This document shows positions 26,401-34,757 of a stretch of DNA of 64,000 nt, in pieces (positions within the stretch are counted from its first letter, which is position 1; every line of letters begins with the position of its first letter). The stretch spans positions 310,001-374,000 of the forward strand of contig NZ_QGKL01000039.1 in NCBI RefSeq assembly GCF_003172895.1. Direction: 5' to 3'. The notes under the pieces were generated by a model. That model saw nothing but the letters and a program-made list of their open reading frames with translations. It was not told the DNA's origin and made no database searches. This DNA comes from Leucothrix arctica. GTDB lineage: Bacteria > Pseudomonadota > Gammaproteobacteria > Thiotrichales > Thiotrichaceae. The position numbers were made by a program, and so were the translations under genes.

Positions 26401-28860
26401 ATTAAGCCAACGATCTAATCTAGGCCAATTATGAATCAAACTTTCATGGGCAATTTCTACATCATGCTCATAAGTTACGATTAAACGTCTTTCACCATCT
26501 GACAGTTCCTGAATAAGTTGACGAAGTAGTATCTTGTTTGCATCTTGAGGGTATAGTTCTTGTTGTGAAATGCGTTGACGAGTATCTCGGTATTTATCAT
26601 TTCCAATTTGCGTTTGTCGTTCGTTATCTGGTCGTGTAAGGCGTAGATAGATATTTCGAAGGTAACGCTGAGCTTCTGAGTTATTCTTATATTGCTTGTA
26701 ATGGGTCTCAGCAATCTCAGCAATTGCATTGCCAGATTTTTTGATTTTGTCGTATTCCTGATTGCGCAAGTGTTGCCCTCGTCGTCTGTTCCAAAGGGAG
26801 CGGAGGGATTGTTGTAGTAATGGCATAGCGCCAGGCTGCCCATCTACATCATTCAAAATGCGTTGCAGTAACCCTTGCTCTAAAGTGAGCTTAACGGAGT
26901 CTGCTTGCTGCTCAATAGCTGTGCGTAACTCTCTTTGATTCATCGGTGGTAAAAGTTCAGCCTGGTCCTGAACTATTTTCCGAAGGTTTTCATAGGGAGC
27001 GCAATCACCACTGAAATCTACCCGCATCGTTAATACGACTTTACAAAGAGGGTATTTATTGGGGATTTCTAGTAGAGTATTGACATAAGTTTTGATGGCT
27101 TGCTTTGTTTTTTTCGCATCATATTGTAGATGAGTAGTAAAAATTTCTTCAAACTGGTCAACAAAGAGAATATTATTTTTTTCAGGGTTTATCTGGGTAA
27201 TAAACGTATTTAGCTGTTCTAGCTCATGATTGTGAGGACGTAGGGTTGTAATTACCAGCGGTTGGTTTTCTTCTTTTGCTTGTCTATCTATAGCCGGTAA
27301 TACGCCAGCGTATACAATCGAAGATTTACCCGAACCTGAGTCTCCTTTGATCATGAGTACACTGAGTGAATCTAGGCGCTTGGTTAGTTCTTTTACTTTT
27401 GTCTCTCTTCCAAAAAAGTAAGGCCTATAGTCAAAATTGTCTCCAGTATCTTTATCCTTAAAAGGACGTAAGCCAGGAAACGGACAACGCGCATCATAGG
27501 ATGCAACCGCCTTAGCCTGTGCAAGTGCTGCAAAGCCAATGCCAGTTGTTTCTTGTGTGAGTTTATCTAGTTCCCGAAGAGTATCTTGTTGTTCACTAGC
27601 GGACTTACTGATATCCAGTTGCTTATATAGCTTTTTGTAAGCGGAAGTTAGGGCTGGGGCACGTTCATCTATAAGTCCATTATTTCCATTTATATTACCT
27701 AGTTGGTCACAGCCATATTTAATTTCAGCTGGCGTGAGTTGATCTAGAGATTTTTCTTCTGTTGTAAATAGTGGTCTGCTACCTAAGCGCTGATAGAGCA
27801 CAGGCATGTGGCGATCAGCCGCATTTAATAACGATACTCCTGCTTTAGATAATGCAATATCAACGTGAGCTTCCTGAGTTAAGTGACCGTAAAAGTGTTT
27901 TGTTAGTGTGTGGGCGGTATCAATCGATACCTTATCACTCATAGCAATAACAGCAGGTGTTCCCAAATCTTCTAACAAGCGAAGTGCTAGAGGTCTAGAC
28001 CTATTATTGTCGTCAGTGATTTTACTGGCTTTCGGGGTAGCAGTCTCGCAGCAGGATAAGACAATTAGGTTTGGTAAAGTAGAGAGGCGTCCCAACTCTT
28101 TAACTATTTCATCTTCGTTAATGATTGAGCGACCTTGATAAGGGATGATTAATGCATGTTGTTTGCTTTGTTCATTGTAAAAACCATGCGCTACAATATG
28201 AAGGATGGGGTAGGGCCTTTTATTAAGAGTTTGAAGAAGACTTTCCCAGCTAACCTCTTTTTTATCGCAAAGATAAGTAACGGGGGGGGTGATGCGACCT
28301 TCTGACTCATAAGCCTCTTCTATTTTAAAAGCCTGCTTGGCTGTATCAATGTCAAAGGGGTGGTAGTCTCCTAGAGTGTTAGAGGGGCTGCTAATGACAG
28401 CTAAAGTGTGCAGATTATGTTTGCTAAGCACCGGATATCTACGATCAATCAAACTCGGGATGTAGTAAGAGAATACCAGTTGCTGATGTTGTGCTAGCGA
28501 CTCCCATTGACCAAGGTCATTTTTGAAGCACAGTCTTTCCCATTTAAGGTGCTTTAAACCTTTTGCTTCGACATTAAGAAAAACCTGTGTGAAAGTTGGT
28601 TTGCCGTTGTCATAACTGTTTTTGGTAGCATCCCTAGTTATATCGAAGATACCATCATTGAATAATGCTCTACCAATATATTCGCCGTATTCATCAGAGT
28701 TAAGGTCCAGTGCAAGTAACTTACTTTCCCAGTCCTCTTCTAGCTTGAGTGTGCTTTCTCTGCGATGAGGCAATGCATCATGATGATGCAATGTTGCAGT
28801 CACTGGCCAAATGTTTTCATCTGGTGATTGTAGAGTAATTTGGAGATAAGCGTTTGGCAT
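23455..28860 (-). CDS. CHAT-nSTAND-TM-WD40 receptor 2
   Basis: An 1801-residue paralogue of the 12.7-kb receptor with the same order: N-terminal region; CHAT protease with H225 (HIVAHG) and C271 (LSCCETA); DARCPFPGLRPF linker; nSTAND1 NTPase with Walker A GDSGSGKS (506-513) and Walker B ILFVDQFEE (D568); a membrane helix at about 898-920 after a basic stretch (RERNQRYVR); WD40 repeats that are fewer and more diverged; and a tail whose four cysteines keep the spacing of receptor 1. All catalytic residues are present. The gene lies 33 bases after the 218-residue protein, with which it likely forms an operon, and points toward the enzyme cassette. The weak ribosome site before the ATG suggests coupling or low expression. 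Confidence 0.92.
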   Translation of the reverse strand: MPNAYLQITLQSPDENIWPVTATLHHHDALPHRRESTLKLEEDWESKLLALDLNSDEYGEYIGRALFNDGIFDITRDATKNSYDNGKPTFTQVFLNVEAKGLKHLKWERLCFKNDLGQWESLAQHQQLVFSYYIPSLIDRRYPVLSKHNLHTLAVISSPSNTLGDYHPFDIDTAKQAFKIEEAYESEGRITPPVTYLCDKKEVSWESLLQTLNKRPYPILHIVAHGFYNEQSKQHALIIPYQGRSIINEDEIVKELGRLSTLPNLIVLSCCETATPKASKITDDNNRSRPLALRLLEDLGTPAVIAMSDKVSIDTAHTLTKHFYGHLTQEAHVDIALSKAGVSLLNAADRHMPVLYQRLGSRPLFTTEEKSLDQLTPAEIKYGCDQLGNINGNNGLIDERAPALTSAYKKLYKQLDISKSASEQQDTLRELDKLTQETTGIGFAALAQAKAVASYDARCPFPGLRPFKDKDTGDNFDYRPYFFGRETKVKELTKRLDSLSVLMIKGDSGSGKSSIVYAGVLPAIDRQAKEENQPLVITTLRPHNHELEQLNTFITQINPEKNNILFVDQFEEIFTTHLQYDAKKTKQAIKTYVNTLLEIPNKYPLCKVVLTMRVDFSGDCAPYENLRKIVQDQAELLPPMNQRELRTAIEQQADSVKLTLEQGLLQRILNDVDGQPGAMPLLQQSLRSLWNRRRGQHLRNQEYDKIKKSGNAIAEIAETHYKQYKNNSEAQRYLRNIYLRLTRPDNERQTQIGNDKYRDTRQRISQQELYPQDANKILLRQLIQELSDGERRLIVTYEHDVEIAHESLIHNWPRLDRWLNDSGINIIRQGLIEASRAWKEETDKNYKKSQLMHTGTRLEDIGKYKAEGLLFTTKDEEKYLEACKIEDHTRERNQRYVRILAVFFAVLLSISGIISWVAIGQKNLISNLDAERYLKIGYNLSADNLWYQASVAFAKAKDASTTEETKNLIHNAFAEIGLLDFKLAETLKHKILGITEFDNSSKLLVWGGNFVEAWDIDLKNKLGPTIKFTKNDIIDATPISNGAKVLTVDEAGIAQVWDLSTGVSIGGLMQHSATRYEATPWEPDGPTSVFTGGIVFNNEQSLLSWDYDGQLYLYDLVTGRLIKSVEATGREIDSIGLLRGETRLLINGSRSFISTPVGRSYGEIHIIEVPTLKTLNIIDDNSLEEFLDTEISISQNEKCAYIVHDSWIDIHSIQTGQIIDRINIEVLERQIEEGVLNPFSSSECTSGENSDGIYYDNLLTSRGVFLKNSSVNRIQPNLDSELSNELYFTNYLMDKIRIGTLSKHSIKIAVRNTDNQAAPPTIQNAQLTSNNQLIISYTDGVVHILDKSSPDVIGNTIKHGTDILGFHVFSKGKQLLTWGTDSARLWDISTTQEIKEKGVAKKHSGESAPPILLYNDKHLLTWSSDDGHAHAWDVATGKSTGITFPHNGNKRVLVSFDKKRFLANYGDTVQFWDALTFEQIGDKIKVRDETIDARLQVLGSSATLLFVNDEEEIQIYDAILGKVGVAFSHDPEGFIGFRMHEFSFTATESESGKYIFIRSTSEGAGTVLQIREKQTGKLILTSEGGSFSGSSGDFFSENKSLTIERGRKPIPEWSESDLHSFILPDDPTEKVMRASNLRSDHVIYKNIGGATIFPQGELILTFSKNSIRAWDAKTGLMLSYPMMQKNYTEGVRVAPDQKSIITWSKKKLYLWKLNLAPSPDQFLNEMNQAVKTGTYIDEYGQPRYLSSDQLKRCDKATEPYKECNIESNLWCKTKWTAQQFLGELPTITKCRESTDLNPHIK

Positions 28861-28893
28861 GCTAATTATTCTTTTAGTCCAAAGACATGAAAA

Positions 28894-29550
28894 TCAAACT
28901 TTTTCTTCATAGTTTAGAACGGTAGGGATAATGAATGCCATGCTTTCCTCACCGAAAACGATTTTCTGGATTTCACGAAATGCATTCATATATTCTATGC
29001 AAGACTCGACATTGAGCTTGGTAGGTGCTGGTAGGTATTGACCTAAGGGACCAGTGAAGCCTGTTACAGAAATTCCCACTCGAGTGTCAGTGTCTTTGAG
29101 TTGGGCGGATGCTGCTAAATTTGGCAGTGTTAGGTCAATGTTAGTATCTAAATTACTTGTAGCTACAGATAACCTGACGGCTACACCGATCTCCACGTTA
29201 TGTTTATCTGTTGATTCGATTGAAAAACGCTTGGCTTCGTGAATAACTCCAGCTTTTACCTTTTCCACCTCTCCTCCAAATAAGCCAGCTAGGAGGCTGA
29301 CTTTAGCGGCCTGTTTTTCACTGTACGCGTAGGCTTGAATGTCCCATCGCTCGAGGGGGTAGTTTGTTTTTTTAGATTCTATTTCGTCAGTGGTTGCTGA
29401 TAGGGTTGAGAAAGATTGGTTGGCATCAGAGTCAGGCTCTTTGGAACTCTTAAAAAAAGTAATCATCTTACTATCTCTAAGGCTACGGCTAATCTCTGCT
29501 ACATCAGTAGGCAAAGTTTGCGCTGATGAATCTGCAATAATCTTTTTCAT
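28894..29550 (-). CDS. Unknown protein preceding receptor 2
   Basis: A 218-residue protein that I do not recognise. The first 60 residues are polar and look disordered. The centre has a small-residue stretch (SEKQAAKVSLLAGLFGGEV) followed by alternating, probably beta-strand segments (VEIGVAVRLSVATSNLD, TNIDLTLPNLAASAQL, TRVGISVTGFTGPLG). There is no signal peptide, canonical TM helix or cysteine-rich site. GAGGTGTC precedes the ATG. Being first in the operon with a CHAT-STAND receptor, it could be the receptor's protease substrate, an inhibitor or a membrane-active effector; all three are inference. Confidence 0.75.
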   Translation of the reverse strand: MKKIIADSSAQTLPTDVAEISRSLRDSKMITFFKSSKEPDSDANQSFSTLSATTDEIESKKTNYPLERWDIQAYAYSEKQAAKVSLLAGLFGGEVEKVKAGVIHEAKRFSIESTDKHNVEIGVAVRLSVATSNLDTNIDLTLPNLAASAQLKDTDTRVGISVTGFTGPLGQYLPAPTKLNVESCIEYMNAFREIQKIVFGEESMAFIIPTVLNYEEKV

Positions 29551-29835
29551 GAATTTGACACCTCTCCATTACATAGTAATTACACGAATATCATATATAG
29601 CATAGGAAAAATATTCTATTTTCTTAAGTGTTTTTCGTTTTAAATTCAGGTGATTAGTTCATTTCTCTATTATTTTCACATAAATTTAAATATTGATCTT
29701 TTCTCCATTCTCCTAAACCCGGGTTTTACCTTCGTTTCTTCAGAGTGAAATTTCCGTTTTGTATAGCCTGTTGGGGTCTTATCTATTTCATGGTGTTATT
29801 CTTTGTGGAAAGTGGTTTTTACAAAAGCGTAAACA

Positions 29836-32382
29836 TCACCCCAACCCCCTCAACAAAAGCGCCGGTTTAACACTCATCCTCCTGTGCAAATACTGCGCCC
29901 CAACCACCAACGTACTAACACTAACCACCAGCGCAGTGACAAACCCCACCCAAACCAAGTCCGTAGAAGGTAGTTTCATCCGCCATTCCAACAACGGTAT
30001 AGCAATAGCCGAACCCAGCAACACTGCAAATAACGCAGTCACCACCGCGATCAGGAAAAACTCCAAATACAAACTTTTACGAATTTCAGAAAGCCGCACA
30101 CCCAGCGCATTCAACACTGACGCTTCGTAAACCTGACGCACACGACTGGCGGCGATCACGCTAAACAACACCAGCAAACTAGCAAGAAAACTAATCACCG
30201 CAACCACCAATAATCCACTGGTGGCTTGGCCGAGTAGTTCACGCGCACTGGCCAAAATACGAGCGGTGCGAACGGTCACGACATTGGGTGCAACATCGCC
30301 AATGCTTTTCTGCACTTGCAGGGCTTGGTCGTCATCCATCCAAGCTGCGCCGACATAACGCTGAGGCGCGTCGCCAAACACGCCATCCGAGACGATGCCT
30401 TCAAACCAGAAGCGCGTTTGCACACCTTTTTGTCGGTGAATCGCTGCGATGTTAAATGTCATGTTTTGGCCAGCGACTGCATAGCTAATGCGATCACCCA
30501 CGTTGATGCCAATGCGACGGGCTTCGCGGTCTTCCAGTGACATGCTCGGAATGGTTTGGTCTTGGTCGTCACTCCACCAGCTACCTTCAATCAGCTCAAT
30601 GCCATCGACATTGCCGCCGCGATAACTGAGTTTGTGGTCGTCGTTTAAGGTGTCGCGCAAGTCGTCTTCACGGTCAGAGCCTGCGACGGCATTCTCCAAC
30701 AAGCTGGCGACCGTTTCCCCATTAACCGAGACGATACGGCCTTGGACTAATGGTACTAGCTCTGCTTTTGCTTGTGGCGCGCTTGTTTGTATGGCGTTTT
30801 TAACGTCATCGACCTGACCAGGACTGATGTCGTATAACACCAACGCGGGTGACTCTTCAGGAATGGTTGCCTGAATCGTGCGTTGCAGCGACACCACTAC
30901 CAAGGTACAAATCACCAGCAAAGTCAGTGCTGAGCCGAGTGATAATAAGGAGCTGCGAAGCGGTGCCGCTGGGCGATGTAGGTTAGCCAAGGCTAAGCGA
31001 AACGCGATACCTGTGCGGAAGTCTTTAGAGTTTTCAAGTCGCTGTGCGCCACGTCTAATCAGGCGAAGAGTGACTTCTAACAGCCCCAACATCAACGCCA
31101 CGACCAGAATAAAACCAATACCAAACAGTAAGGAAGGCACGCTGATCAGTACCAAGGTAATGATCCCAACCGCACAGGCAGCCGTTGCTATCGCCCAGTT
31201 ACGCGGCACGCTTAATGCACTGTTGCCACCGTCACGAAACAGGCTCGCGGGCGATACGGATAATGCCGTTCCAATCGCAGGTAAGGCAAAGCAAAACGCG
31301 GTTAACAAACCAAACACAACAGCACTAAAAAACGGTGCGGGTAGGGCGGCAAAGGTGGTGCTAATCGGTAACTCTGCGGCCACCGCCGCACTGCCGAGTA
31401 ACGCCAGTGTCATGCCCAGTAATCCCCCTAACAAACTCGCACCACCACCCATGATGCCGACTTGTAATAGGTAAACCGCTGCGATGCGTCCATTGCGCAA
31501 ACCCAAAGAACGTAGGGTCGCGATGGTTTTTAGCTTGCTTTGTAAATACGATTGGATGCTGCTGAATACGCCCAAGCCGCCAATAAACAGCGTGCTAAAT
31601 CCGATGATCAACAGACCAGAAGCGATCTGCCCAATACGTTGAGAGATGCGTTCGCTACGGTCTTCAAAGGTACGTACTTCCCAGCCGCGATCAGGGAATT
31701 GCTCATAGAACTGATCTTTCCAAGTGGCGGTGGGCAGCTCGGTTGCGACTCGATAATCGTAGCCAACACGTGAGCCGGGTCTGAGTAACTGCGCATCGCT
31801 AATCGCTTGCGGAGAGATCAGTACCGGTGAACCACGCCAGTCTGCGGTGAGGTTACGGTCGGGCTGTTTTATGATCAGCGCGCGCACGTCCATTTGCAGG
31901 CTACCGATGGAAACGGTGTCACCCACTTTTAGCTCATAACGTTCTGCCAGTGAGTTGTCGATAGCGACACCCCAGCGTTCGTTTTGCTTGCTGATCAGTT
32001 CGCTTAACGGTTTTTCAGGTGCGAGCTCTAACTCTCCATAAAGTGGATACAGGTCATCAACGCTTTGTAGTTCGACGAGGACAAAGTCTTCTTTGGGTGT
32101 GCCGAGCATGGTGCGCAGCTCGATAAGTTCTGACACTTTGCCGCGCGCTGACATCCATTCCACAGCTTCATCGGGAAGCGCTTGTTGGTTGTTAACACGG
32201 ACTTGCAGGTCACCCCCTAATAACTGGCGCGTGTCTGATAACAGCGCGTCACCGACTAAGCGATACATGCTGCCACTGGCTGAAACTAGCGTCACACCGA
32301 GCACTAAACAGGCACAGAAAATCCACAGTGAACGACCACTGGCGCGCAGGTCACGCCACGCTAAACTAAGCAGAAATCGCAT
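29836..32382 (-). CDS. FtsX-family ABC transporter permease (YbbP-like)
   Basis: An 848-residue inner-membrane permease. It starts MRFLLSLAWRDLRASGR, has one N-terminal membrane helix, a long periplasmic region, then FtsX-type membrane bundles around residues 260-370 and 430-500, and a third at the C-terminus (LLVVAVISFLASLLVLFSVIAASR). The length and ten-helix pattern match E. coli YbbP, which with YbbA forms a MacB-like mechanotransmission complex often linked to the TesA lipase/esterase; tesA is not in the window. It overlaps the ATPase gene by 17 bases. Confidence 0.9.
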   Translation of the reverse strand: MRFLLSLAWRDLRASGRSLWIFCACLVLGVTLVSASGSMYRLVGDALLSDTRQLLGGDLQVRVNNQQALPDEAVEWMSARGKVSELIELRTMLGTPKEDFVLVELQSVDDLYPLYGELELAPEKPLSELISKQNERWGVAIDNSLAERYELKVGDTVSIGSLQMDVRALIIKQPDRNLTADWRGSPVLISPQAISDAQLLRPGSRVGYDYRVATELPTATWKDQFYEQFPDRGWEVRTFEDRSERISQRIGQIASGLLIIGFSTLFIGGLGVFSSIQSYLQSKLKTIATLRSLGLRNGRIAAVYLLQVGIMGGGASLLGGLLGMTLALLGSAAVAAELPISTTFAALPAPFFSAVVFGLLTAFCFALPAIGTALSVSPASLFRDGGNSALSVPRNWAIATAACAVGIITLVLISVPSLLFGIGFILVVALMLGLLEVTLRLIRRGAQRLENSKDFRTGIAFRLALANLHRPAAPLRSSLLSLGSALTLLVICTLVVVSLQRTIQATIPEESPALVLYDISPGQVDDVKNAIQTSAPQAKAELVPLVQGRIVSVNGETVASLLENAVAGSDREDDLRDTLNDDHKLSYRGGNVDGIELIEGSWWSDDQDQTIPSMSLEDREARRIGINVGDRISYAVAGQNMTFNIAAIHRQKGVQTRFWFEGIVSDGVFGDAPQRYVGAAWMDDDQALQVQKSIGDVAPNVVTVRTARILASARELLGQATSGLLVVAVISFLASLLVLFSVIAASRVRQVYEASVLNALGVRLSEIRKSLYLEFFLIAVVTALFAVLLGSAIAIPLLEWRMKLPSTDLVWVGFVTALVVSVSTLVVGAQYLHRRMSVKPALLLRGLG

Positions 32383-33100
32383 CGGTAGCGTCCTCTACTA
32401 ATCTACCTTGTTGTAGGCGGAATATACGTTGGCATTGTGCGGCGATGGATTCGTCATGCGTCACTAAGATCATGGTTGAGCCACTCTCGCGGTTTAAACC
32501 AAACAGTAATTCGATAATGCGTTCGCCTGTTTTTGCATCTAGATTACCGGTTGGCTCATCGGCTAATAGCAAGCGTGGTTTGTGAACGAGGGCACGAGCA
32601 ATTGCTACACGTTGCTGCTCACCACCGGATAGTTGTGTTGGGTAATGACCAGCACGCTCGCCCAAGCCTACGCGTTCTAGTATGGCGATGGCGGTTTCGC
32701 GGGCATTGTCTCGTTCGGCTATTTCCAGCGGTAACATCACATTTCCCAGAGCGGTTAGGCTGGGTACTAAGTGGAACGACTGAAACACGATGCCTAAGCT
32801 GTCACGACGCAGGTCTGCCATTGCGTCTGCGTCTAGTTTGGCGAGGTCTTTGTCATCTAGCAAAATAGCGCCGCCAGTGGGTTGCTCTAGTCCTGCTAGC
32901 AGTAATAAAAGGGATGTTTTACCTGAGCCTGACGGGCCTAAGATGGCGACGGTTTCGCCTTGTTGGAGCGTCAGGTCAACGTCGATCAATACGTCCAGCT
33001 TGGACTCTTGCATCTCGTAGGAGAAGTTTAGCTGCCTGAGGTCTACCACGGTTTTTGTCTGTGCTGTGTCAGATGTTTTGTTAGCCGAATTCGAAGTCAT
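32366..33100 (-). CDS. ABC transporter ATP-binding protein (YbbA-like)
   Basis: A 244-residue ABC ATPase of the LolD/MacB group. Walker A is GPSGSGKTS, the signature motif LSGGEQQR, Walker B LLLADEPTG, and a switch His is in LVTHDE. It is first in a two-gene operon with the large FtsX-type permease, whose start lies within its last codons. It energises that permease; the pair extracts or moves hydrophobic compounds or lipids at the inner membrane. Confidence 0.92.
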   Translation of the reverse strand: MTSNSANKTSDTAQTKTVVDLRQLNFSYEMQESKLDVLIDVDLTLQQGETVAILGPSGSGKTSLLLLLAGLEQPTGGAILLDDKDLAKLDADAMADLRRDSLGIVFQSFHLVPSLTALGNVMLPLEIAERDNARETAIAILERVGLGERAGHYPTQLSGGEQQRVAIARALVHKPRLLLADEPTGNLDAKTGERIIELLFGLNRESGSTMILVTHDESIAAQCQRIFRLQQGRLVEDATDAISA

Positions 33101-33291
33101 AGCGCTTACGTCTCTGTCAGTGGTTCAAGGGCTGGTGTGTTGGGTTGAGTATAGATGTTACACCAAACTTTAAATGTAAAAAGATATCGCTATAAGAAAC
33201 GGGGATATGTTGCGGGAGGATGCGGAAGTTTTGTTAAGATTTTGCAAAGATGGGCTGCACTAGTGTCGCCATTAGTTGCTGTAGTATCAGC

Positions 33292-33732
33292 TCAACTGAC
33301 TTGCAATACGATATAACTAATAACGACATACCGTAGCAATTTACCCGCAGTCACCAATATAAGAAACCAGTGCAAGCGAATCCGCAAAACACCTGCTATC
33401 ACGGTTAACGGGTCACCAATGATGGGCACCCAAGCAAAGCATAAGGACAGCATGCCGTATTTTTTAAAGCGTTGTTCTGCTCGCAAGAAATCATCTTCAG
33501 ACATCTTTAACCATTTTTTCACGAGGGGAATGCCTCCCCAGTAGCCAAGGGCATAGTTTGTTAGAGAGCCCAATACATTGCCTGTTGTTGCAGTGATGAC
33601 CAGTAGGGTGGGTGATAAACCATTGAGCAATAACGCACTCAGCACAACTTCCGAGCTTAAAGGTAAGATCGTTGCGGCTAAAAATGCCGAGATGAAGAGG
33701 CCAAGATGTCCGAGTTCTGTAAAATATTCCAT
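33292..33732 (-). CDS. yqaA: YqaA-family membrane protein
   Basis: A 146-residue protein with about four hydrophobic segments and the VTT/DedA-type motif (FAWVPIIGDPLTVIAGVLRI), the re-entrant loop motif of the SNARE-associated family. Its length and the opening FTELGHLGLFISAFLAATILPLSSEVV match the YqaA subgroup. DedA-superfamily proteins scramble or flip lipids such as undecaprenyl phosphate; YqaA itself is uncharacterised. Single gene, no good terminator seen. Confidence 0.85.
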   Translation of the reverse strand: MEYFTELGHLGLFISAFLAATILPLSSEVVLSALLLNGLSPTLLVITATTGNVLGSLTNYALGYWGGIPLVKKWLKMSEDDFLRAEQRFKKYGMLSLCFAWVPIIGDPLTVIAGVLRIRLHWFLILVTAGKLLRYVVISYIVLQVS

Positions 33733-33866
33733 GATGGGGAATAGTAACGATTAACGCTCAGATTGTCTGACTTTAAGTATGAATAGATCCTGCGCTAGTT
33801 CGTACTGGTAGCAAGTTGCATAGGAGTGCGCTAGTGTCGCAGGGCTAAAATCACAAGGTGAATGAG

Positions 33867-33929
33867 ATGAAAGACACACTAACGCCATTTAATGATGACA
33901 ACTCTTATCATCTGATGAGTGAGGACTAA
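33867..33929 (+). CDS. Possible 20-codon leader ORF
   Basis: An ATG preceded by AAGGTGAATGAG opens a 20-codon frame whose TAA stop is one base before the ATG of the DUF2293 gene (TAATATG). The downstream gene's GAGGAC ribosome site lies inside this frame. The arrangement allows translational coupling; whether a peptide is made is unknown. Confidence 0.3.
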   Translation: MKDTLTPFNDDNSYHLMSED

Positions 33930-33930
33930 T

Positions 33931-34605
33931 ATGACTATTGAAACATTGGACGTTAGCCCTTCTGCTAAAGTGAGACACGTTGTGAATGCTGAAGGTGAGA
34001 TGCTAGCCGTTCCAGACGGTTGGATATTGCTTGAACCCGGTGATGCGGCACTGAGCCGACGGATTAAGAAAGATGGGCCAACGTGGACCATGAAGGAGAA
34101 AAAAGGTCGGCGGCTTTTTTCAAAAGGCATTTGGGCACCTGCGGATAGAATCGCTGTTCTACGCGCTGAGTTGGAACAAGAGCGCCTCGACCCGTCTTAT
34201 CAAAAGAAGCTCGATGCGGGTCGAAAGCGGCGCGAAAAAGAACAAGTTGCCTATGCCGCTGATTTTGAAAGCTCTGTACGTGACTATTTATCCTTCGCGC
34301 CTGTCTATGATGCACTCGCGATGGAGATGGCTAAACAAATAGCTGACCATGCGACGCCTGTGGGGAGTGGGACGGTTGCACGCACTAAACGGATTTCGAT
34401 TGAGCAGCGTGCAGAGGCGGCGACTATTGCTTGGATGCGGCATCAGACGACAGCTTATGACGATATGGTGATTCCACGGGTTAAAGGGCAGCGCCGCGAA
34501 GTTCGAAAACAATTGGCTCAGCGTTCTAAGCAGTTGCTTAATGATTATCGTAATGGTGCGGAAAGGCCTCAGGAGTGTCCGTTGGCTGCGGCTTTGAAGG
34601 GTTGA
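33931..34605 (+). CDS. DUF2293 protein
   Basis: A 224-residue, basic, mostly helical cytoplasmic protein. The C-terminal region (ISIEQRAEAATIAWMRHQTTAYDDMVIPRVKGQRREVRKQLAQRS) is the DUF2293 domain, where conserved basic and RHxxT residues suggest nucleic-acid contact. The N-terminal half begins with a VPDGWILLEPGDAALSRRIKK segment also seen in full-length relatives. The ATG at 33931 has GAGGAC eight bases upstream; a GTG at 33919 is less likely. Function unknown; monocistronic apart from the small leader frame. Confidence 0.8.
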   Translation: MTIETLDVSPSAKVRHVVNAEGEMLAVPDGWILLEPGDAALSRRIKKDGPTWTMKEKKGRRLFSKGIWAPADRIAVLRAELEQERLDPSYQKKLDAGRKRREKEQVAYAADFESSVRDYLSFAPVYDALAMEMAKQIADHATPVGSGTVARTKRISIEQRAEAATIAWMRHQTTAYDDMVIPRVKGQRREVRKQLAQRSKQLLNDYRNGAERPQECPLAAALKG

Positions 34606-34757
34606 GACGTTGGTTCGTTAGTATGAAAATTACTATGGTTCAGTTAGATGGATTTGCTTGCTGTTTTAATCACACCGTTCAGCATTTTAGTAAGCTGCTT
34701 TTGAATTCAACAGCACTGGGGTAAAGTAGCCCCCACCCAACAACCGTGTGAACCTCA

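Noticed and set aside
29716-29730. AAACCCGGGTTT palindrome in the gap after the 218-residue gene start
   Set aside because: Short, isolated and without promoter context; not enough for an operator call.
30878-31474. 198-codon frame opposite the ABC permease gene
   Set aside because: Mirror frame of a well-supported gene, low-complexity composition.
33260-33840. CTAGTGTCGC present twice (33260-33269 and 33831-33840)
   Set aside because: A 10-base match with no extended similarity; no evidence of a repeat element.
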